DNA from: Bacteroidota bacterium
GTDB lineage: Bacteria > Bacteroidota > Bacteroidia > Flavobacteriales_D > Crocinitomicaceae
Reading direction: 5' to 3'
DNA: 9,045 nt
Assembly: GCA_018825925.1 (NCBI GenBank)
Contig: JAHKAT010000375.1
Location: forward strand, 1 to 9,045
The notes under the pieces are model-generated. The model made no database searches and was not told where the DNA came from. It saw nothing but the letters and a program-made list of their open reading frames with translations. This document shows, in pieces, positions 5,701 to 9,045 of this stretch. Each line of letters opens with the position of its first letter. Within the stretch, counting starts at the first letter, position 1. Both the position numbers and the translations under genes were made by a program.

Positions 5701-8515
5701 CTATACGATTTCTGGATCCCCTGCTGTATCTGGAGTATTTGATTTTTCGATTATTACCAGCGGACCAAATTGTGTTCCAGATACCGCACGCGGACAAATA
5801 ACAAGTGTTGAGGCACCAAGCCTAAACTTAGTTTCTGCCCCAGCTACAGTTTCTCAAGTTATTTGTTTGAACGATGCAATTACGAATATTGATTATACAA
5901 TTGCTGGAGGAAGTATGACTTTTTCTTCTGTTGGCTTACCAGCCGGCGTGGTTGCTACTCAAACAGGTAATAGTATTCAACTTGCAGGCACTCCGAGTTC
6001 TGCGGGAATATACAATTACGTTTTAACAGCCAATGGCGGTGCTTGTCCCGATCAAATTACTGCTGGAATAATCACTGTTGTAGCGCAACCAATCTTGAGT
6101 TTAACATCGGCCCTTACAACGGATACGCAAGAGGTATGTGTAAATACATCTATTGTAGCGATTACTTATCAATTGTTCGGTTCCGCTTCTGGGGTCAATG
6201 CAATTGGTTTGCCGGCAGGCGTAGTTTTGTCCAACATAGCCAATGTGTATACTATATCTGGTGCGCCAACAGTATATGGAATTTATGATTATTCGATTAT
6301 TACCAACGGTCCAATATGTGGTTCTGATACTATTCGTGGACAAATAACAAGTGTTGAGGCACCAAGCCTAAACTTAGTTTCTGCTCCAGCTACAGTTTCT
6401 CAAGTGATTTGTTTGAACGATGCAATTACGAATATTGATTATACAATTGCTGGAGGAAGTATGACTTTTTCATCTGTTGGCTTACCAGCCGGCGTGCTTG
6501 CTACTCAAACAGGTAATAGCATTCAACTTGCAGGCACTCCGAGTTCTGCGGGAATATACAATTACGTTTTAACAGCCAATGGCGGTGCTTGTCCCGATCA
6601 AATTACTGCTGGAATAATCACTGTTGTAGCACAACCAATCTTGAGTTTAACATCGGCCCTTACAACGGATACGCAAGAGGTTTGTGTAAACACAGCTATG
6701 GTTTCGATAACATATGCACTGTTAGGTTCGGCCACTGGAGTAACGGCTACAAGCTTACCTTCTGGAGTAACAAGTGATTTTACTGCGGGTGTTTTAACTA
6801 TTAGCGGTTCGCCTACTCAGGTTGGCGTTTATCCATATACGCTATTGCCAACAGGTGGCTTATGTAGCGGTATTCCAGTTAGTGGATTAATCGAAGTAAT
6901 CAGTACCCAAATAGATCTGAATTCTTTGCCTTCTACTGACAATCAAATAGTGTGTTTTGGGGATGCTATTGATACGATTAAATATTTGGTTTTTGGAACC
7001 CCAACTTTATCTGGACTTCCGTCAGGAGTTTCCTATTCCCTTACACCTGGTCTTCCCTCATTGATAAAAATATTTGGAGTTCCAGTTGCTTCAGGAGATT
7101 ATCCTTTTTCAATTGATATTACAAACAGTTGTGGAAGCAATTCAGTTGTAGGTACAATCACAATGGCTCCATCCCTTGTTTCGAATACAAGTGGTGTTGA
7201 TCAACTTATTTGTGAAAGTTCAATTTTCAACTTAATAGGCGGTGTATTACCAAGTACTTCTTTACCAATTATTTATCTGTGGCAAAGCGGTCCGAGTGCC
7301 AATGGACCTTTCATGAATGCGCCTATACCAAATAGTTTAATGGATTATTCAGGATCAATAAACCTCGGAGATCCAAATCGATTTTTTAGAAGAATAGGTG
7401 TTATAGGAAATTGTAAAGACACTGCTTCTGCTATAGAAGTTATATTGGATACTTTACCAACAATTAAGTCCATTGCTACGGATGTAATTTGTTCAAACGA
7501 TACTTTAATCTTGTCGAATATAGATATTGCAAATGGTGTTTTAGGTTCTTGGATTTTTAACGGTCAAGGGCAGTTTTTAAACGGCAATACACCAACGCCC
7601 ACTTATATTCCGGGAAGCCTAGATGCTGGTAAAACTTTAAATATTGGATTTACCCTTCTGAGTAATAATTCTTGTGCTCCAAAATCGGTAGATAGTATTT
7701 ATGTTATTCAGGTGCTAGCAGACCCAAGTGCTCATACCGTCGGTTCAGTGGAAGTATGTGCTTATGGAGCCGTGGTGGAATTAAAAGGCTTAGTTTTTAA
7801 CGGAGATTTGAGCTGGGTGCATAATGGAGCGGGTATTCTAAACAATGCCAATCAAGCAATAGCAGAGTATATTTCCACTCCGGCAGATGCTGGACAGGTT
7901 GTTAAGGTTTACATAACCGCCCAAAACCCTTTGTGTTTGAATCCATTAATAGATTCTGCATTGTTTTCTATCAATGTGAAGGCGGATAGTTACGACCCCA
8001 ATATTAAAGCCTTTGCAGGTGCCGACACCACAATTTTAAAAGGAAATAGTCATTTCTTGATTGGTACTGGTTTTGGAGTGAGAGATTGGATGTGGTCACC
8101 AGCACTAAGTTTGGATGATTCTACGATTTATAACCCTATTTGTTCACCAGAGGTATCAACGATTTATGAATTGTTTGTGATTAGCGAGAAAGGCTGTTAC
8201 GACCGAGACAGTGTATTGATTACTGTTGTTGAAAACGATGACGTATTTATTCCAAATTTATTTTCTCCAAATGGCGACGGAGTCAATGACAATTTTGAAA
8301 TTCCAGACCTCGATATGTACCCTGGAACAAAATTGACGATCATCAATCGAGAAGGAGTGGTGGTTTATAGCAACGACAATTACAAAAATGAATGGAACGG
8401 AACTTTTAAAGGCGACAAATTACCTGAAGCGACTTATTATTATTTGGTTGAATTTGGTGGCTCAGAGAAGGTCTTGAAAGGAGCAATAACTATACTAAGA
8501 AACGAAAATAAATAA
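2771..8515 (+). CDS. Giant T9SS type B secreted repeat protein (adhesin-like) with PKD, 15 Ig-like repeats and gliding-motility C-terminal domain
   Basis: This 1914-residue protein is predicted to be exported by Sec, then moved to the surface by the type IX secretion system. Order: signal peptide (1 to about 20, ending LLAQA); a PKD domain (about 21-100, with YAWSFPGG and VGSYTVVLTSSNG); fifteen tandem repeats of about 91 residues (106 to about 1466); further Ig/PKD-like modules at about 1467-1560, 1563-1652, 1653-1740 and 1741-1820; and the C-terminal sorting domain (about 1821-1914) with FIPNLFSPNGDGVNDNF, matching the gliding-motility-associated C-terminal (CHU_C, type B) family. The repeats carry GLPAGV and ISGTPxxAGxYNY motifs resembling bacterial Ig-like He_PIG domains. 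No enzymatic domain is seen, so a structural, adhesive or sheath role is inferred. The ATG at 2771 directly precedes the signal peptide. The downstream PorP/SprF-like gene starts 3 bases after the stop, which supports the secretion assignment. The ligand is unknown. Confidence 0.92.
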   Translation: MKRIITLCFVLFNFILLAQAPVADFSANQTTICQGGSVQFTNLSTNATSYAWSFPGGIPGSSTNVNPSVIYPLVGSYTVVLTSSNGSQSDTEIKIVYVTVIANATVNLTSGIGSDNQTVCVNNPISTIQYAVTGASGMTLTGSLPAGVSGNFVASPTGGVYSISGTPTVAGTYNFVLTSTGGGCAGQVVLGSITVQNAPTLVLTSALGTNIQNICNGLPSIPIVYTFGGGAAGVNVIGLPPGMSATTVGNLVTISGIPLASGIYNYTITTVGSACTEVQLQGTIQVNPTIVLSSAVGTDNQTVCQGSPIVNLKYTVGAGATGATALGLPAGLSQSFAFPELTISGSPVVPGVYNFNVSTTGGSCPPLLLPVSITVNANHGLTLSSAPATTAQSVCKGSAISPILYALSGGATSATVTGLPAGIVANVLAGVLTISGSSNSVGTFNYTVQTTGNACTNASSVGSITITDNLSATLLSAPGTDAQLVCQNSPITLIKYGLLGGATSAVVTGLPVGVTYSLSGSELNISGTPTVAGLYNYSVTLSGGACPNVIVNGIIRVDLPNTLTLTSLPGSDNQVICEGSAIGNIVYVASGGATGAVLVAGAPAWLNATGVGGIITLSGTPPAPGVYNYSVSTSGGTCLAEVKSGTIIVDAEPVLDLTSALGSDLQTICVNTPITPISFALSGGGTGLTTSALPNALSSSVVGNVITISGAVVNAGNYSIDVLSTGGACPAATKSVNLVVQDMEDLQLSSAAGTDNQIICVGSPIANLSYVFSGGSTSAVASPLPIGTIQTVIGNTLTISGIPANSGLYPIVITSSGSACPDIVLNATLEVQDGPTLNLTSAAGTTSQSICQDSLITPIVYTMGGNADTLTVTGLPAGINAVFNAGVLTISGASSVAGNFIYIVTSSGGACSATIQAGSIDILNAASIALNTSITDTQVVCVNSMIAPIIYVIGGSATGAIATGLPTGVVLSNVANVYTISGSPAVSGVFDFSIITSGPNCVPDTARGQITSVEAPSLNLVSAPATVSQVICLNDAITNIDYTIAGGSMTFSSVGLPAGVVATQTGNSIQLAGTPSSAGIYNYVLTANGGACPDQITAGIITVVAQPILSLTSALTTDTQEVCVNTSIVAITYQLFGSASGVNAIGLPAGVVLSNIANVYTISGAPTVYGIYDYSIITNGPICGSDTIRGQITSVEAPSLNLVSAPATVSQVICLNDAITNIDYTIAGGSMTFSSVGLPAGVLATQTGNSIQLAGTPSSAGIYNYVLTANGGACPDQITAGIITVVAQPILSLTSALTTDTQEVCVNTAMVSITYALLGSATGVTATSLPSGVTSDFTAGVLTISGSPTQVGVYPYTLLPTGGLCSGIPVSGLIEVISTQIDLNSLPSTDNQIVCFGDAIDTIKYLVFGTPTLSGLPSGVSYSLTPGLPSLIKIFGVPVASGDYPFSIDITNSCGSNSVVGTITMAPSLVSNTSGVDQLICESSIFNLIGGVLPSTSLPIIYLWQSGPSANGPFMNAPIPNSLMDYSGSINLGDPNRFFRRIGVIGNCKDTASAIEVILDTLPTIKSIATDVICSNDTLILSNIDIANGVLGSWIFNGQGQFLNGNTPTPTYIPGSLDAGKTLNIGFTLLSNNSCAPKSVDSIYVIQVLADPSAHTVGSVEVCAYGAVVELKGLVFNGDLSWVHNGAGILNNANQAIAEYISTPADAGQVVKVYITAQNPLCLNPLIDSALFSINVKADSYDPNIKAFAGADTTILKGNSHFLIGTGFGVRDWMWSPALSLDDSTIYNPICSPEVSTIYELFVISEKGCYDRDSVLITVVENDDVFIPNLFSPNGDGVNDNFEIPDLDMYPGTKLTIINREGVVVYSNDNYKNEWNGTFKGDKLPEATYYYLVEFGGSEKVLKGAITILRNENK
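5792..6148 (+). repeat. Copy A of a near-identical 357-bp internal duplication
   Basis: This tract (residues 1008-1126) is repeated at 6338-6694, exactly 546 bp downstream, which is two repeat units. I count 8 base differences, at copy-A positions 5839, 5860, 5926, 5951, 5974, 6085, 6136 and 6145. Seven are synonymous; only 5951 changes a residue (Val1061 versus Leu1243). The sequence immediately before 5792 and after 6148 is clearly diverged between the copies. Confidence 0.95.
6338..6694 (+). repeat. Copy B of the near-identical 357-bp internal duplication
   Basis: This is the second copy (residues 1190-1308), in the same reading frame as copy A. It spans the tail of repeat 12, all of repeat 13 and the first part of repeat 14, just as copy A spans the tail of repeat 10, all of repeat 11 and the first part of repeat 12. 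The edges therefore do not coincide with domain borders. Confidence 0.95.
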
Positions 8516-8518
8516 GCC

Positions 8519-9045
8519 ATGAAAAATTTTACTTTACTAATAGCCATATTTTCTATTGTGAATAGTGGAATGGCGCAACAATTGCCGATTGGAAGTCAAT
8601 ATTATGAGAACATGTTTGTGTTAAACCCAGCATTTACTGGCGCACGAAATAATGTGAAAGCATTCGTTTCTCACAGAAGTCAATTCAATGGTTTACAAGG
8701 CGGACCGAAAACAAGTCTGATAGCTGTTAATGGACCTATGCAAAAAAAGAATGTCGGACTTGGGGTAATTGCCTATACGGATGCTACTGATATCTTGGTG
8801 AAAAACAGTGCAATGATCAATTATAGTTACGGTATCCGTCTGGGGCAAATTTCGGTATTGCATTTTGGTCTAGCCATGGGGGCACAGAATTATAGAATTG
8901 ACTTTAATCAAGCTTCAGTGGTCAATAATTCAGACCAAGTTTTATTTGAAAACCGTCAAGGTAAAACGGTATTTAATTCAGACTTTGGAATGTTGTTCGA
9001 AGCAAATCGCCTAAAGCTTGGTTTTGCAATTCCTCAGCTTTTAAC
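8519..9045 (+). CDS. PorP/SprF-family type IX secretion outer-membrane protein (3' end cut by window edge)
   Basis: The visible 175 residues start with a signal peptide (MKNFTLLIAIFSIVNSGMAQ) followed by the hallmark N-terminal block of the PorP/SprF family: SQYYENMFVLNPAFTGA (26-42), HRSQFNG (52-58) and GGPKT (61-65). After this come alternating hydrophobic strands (for example VGLGVIAYTD and VLHFGLAMGAQNY) as expected for an outer-membrane beta-barrel. Family members are usually around 300 residues, so a little over half is visible; no stop occurs before the edge. The ATG lies 3 bases after the stop of the large repeat protein, so the two are almost certainly one transcript. In the known SprB/SprF pair, the SprF-type protein is needed for secretion or surface anchoring of a type B C-terminal-domain cargo; the same role for the upstream protein is inferred here. 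Which member of the family this is cannot be decided, so no gene symbol is given. Confidence 0.92.
   Translation, partial: MKNFTLLIAIFSIVNSGMAQQLPIGSQYYENMFVLNPAFTGARNNVKAFVSHRSQFNGLQGGPKTSLIAVNGPMQKKNVGLGVIAYTDATDILVKNSAMINYSYGIRLGQISVLHFGLAMGAQNYRIDFNQASVVNNSDQVLFENRQGKTVFNSDFGMLFEANRLKLGFAIPQLL

Larger units (their letters stand above)
3086..7168 (+). repeat. Fifteen in-frame tandem repeats of about 273 bp (91 residues) inside the adhesin gene
   Basis: Repeat units begin near 3086, 3371, 3638, 3911, 4184, 4457, 4733, 5006, 5279, 5552, 5822, 6095, 6368, 6641 and 6911. Protein spacings are 95, 89, 91, 91, 91, 92, 91, 91, 91, 90, 91, 91, 91 and 90 residues. A typical unit reads: LTSAxGTDxQxVC, then PIxxIxYxxxGGAT, GLPAGV, a short variable loop, LTISGTPxxAGxYNY, GGACP, and a closing GxIxV strand. 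Each unit has exactly two cysteines, one near its start and one near its end. In 12 of the 15 units they are exactly 60 residues apart; the exceptions are unit 1 (64), unit 6 (61) and unit 15 (59). Most units are strongly diverged in DNA sequence, so the array is old except for the region covered by the near-identical duplication. Confidence 0.93.

Noticed and set aside
6043..6777. Short open frames 6043-6288 (+), 6101-6343 (-) and 6589-6777 (+), two of which begin with the same peptide
   Set aside because: They are out-of-frame or antisense readings of the adhesin repeats. The shared start of the two plus-strand frames is simply a product of the 546-bp-offset duplication.
3086..7168. Regular repeats considered as a CRISPR array or mobile-element array
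   Set aside because: The period is about 273 bp, the repeats are diverged, and all stay in one open reading frame encoding Ig-like domains; there are no short identical direct repeats with unique spacers.

Overview
The window looks like chromosomal DNA of an AT-rich member of the Bacteroidota, plausibly a gliding or flavobacterial lineage. The evidence is a very large secreted protein ending in the gliding-motility-associated C-terminal domain (the type B sorting signal of the type IX secretion system, T9SS), immediately followed by a PorP/SprF-family outer-membrane gene. The ribosome-binding sites are also poor, as is usual in this phylum. I cannot name the genus.

Layout. Positions 1-1671 (minus strand) hold most of a TPR-containing, membrane-anchored sensor histidine kinase of the HisKA_2 type; its 3' end lies beyond the left edge and its start appears to be TTG. 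After a 131-base gap, 1803-2396 (minus) encodes an exported peroxiredoxin/thioredoxin-like protein with a WCPYC active site. Positions 2397-2770 form a 374-base divergent intergenic region containing small palindromes. Positions 2771-8515 (plus) encode a 1914-residue secreted repeat protein: signal peptide, one PKD domain, fifteen Ig-like repeats of about 91 residues each carrying one cysteine pair about 60 residues apart, four more Ig/PKD-like modules and a T9SS type B C-terminal domain. Only 3 bases after its stop, a PorP/SprF-like gene begins at 8519 and runs off the right edge.

How it fits together. The two plus-strand genes form a recognised cargo/partner pair: the repeat protein is probably exported by Sec, carried across the outer membrane by the T9SS and displayed as a long surface filament or adhesin, with the PorP/SprF-like protein as its dedicated outer-membrane partner. 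The two minus-strand genes could be unrelated neighbours; the window does not show that the kinase or the redox protein acts on the adhesin.

The clearest unusual signal is inside the repeat gene. A 357-bp tract occurs twice, offset by exactly 546 bp (two repeat units), with only 8 differences, while the sequence on either side of the tract is clearly diverged. This points to recent recombination or gene conversion between repeats. I found no RNA genes, CRISPR array, insertion sequence or convincing terminator. I do not see a wholly new system here; the architecture is a known type with a striking repeat organisation.
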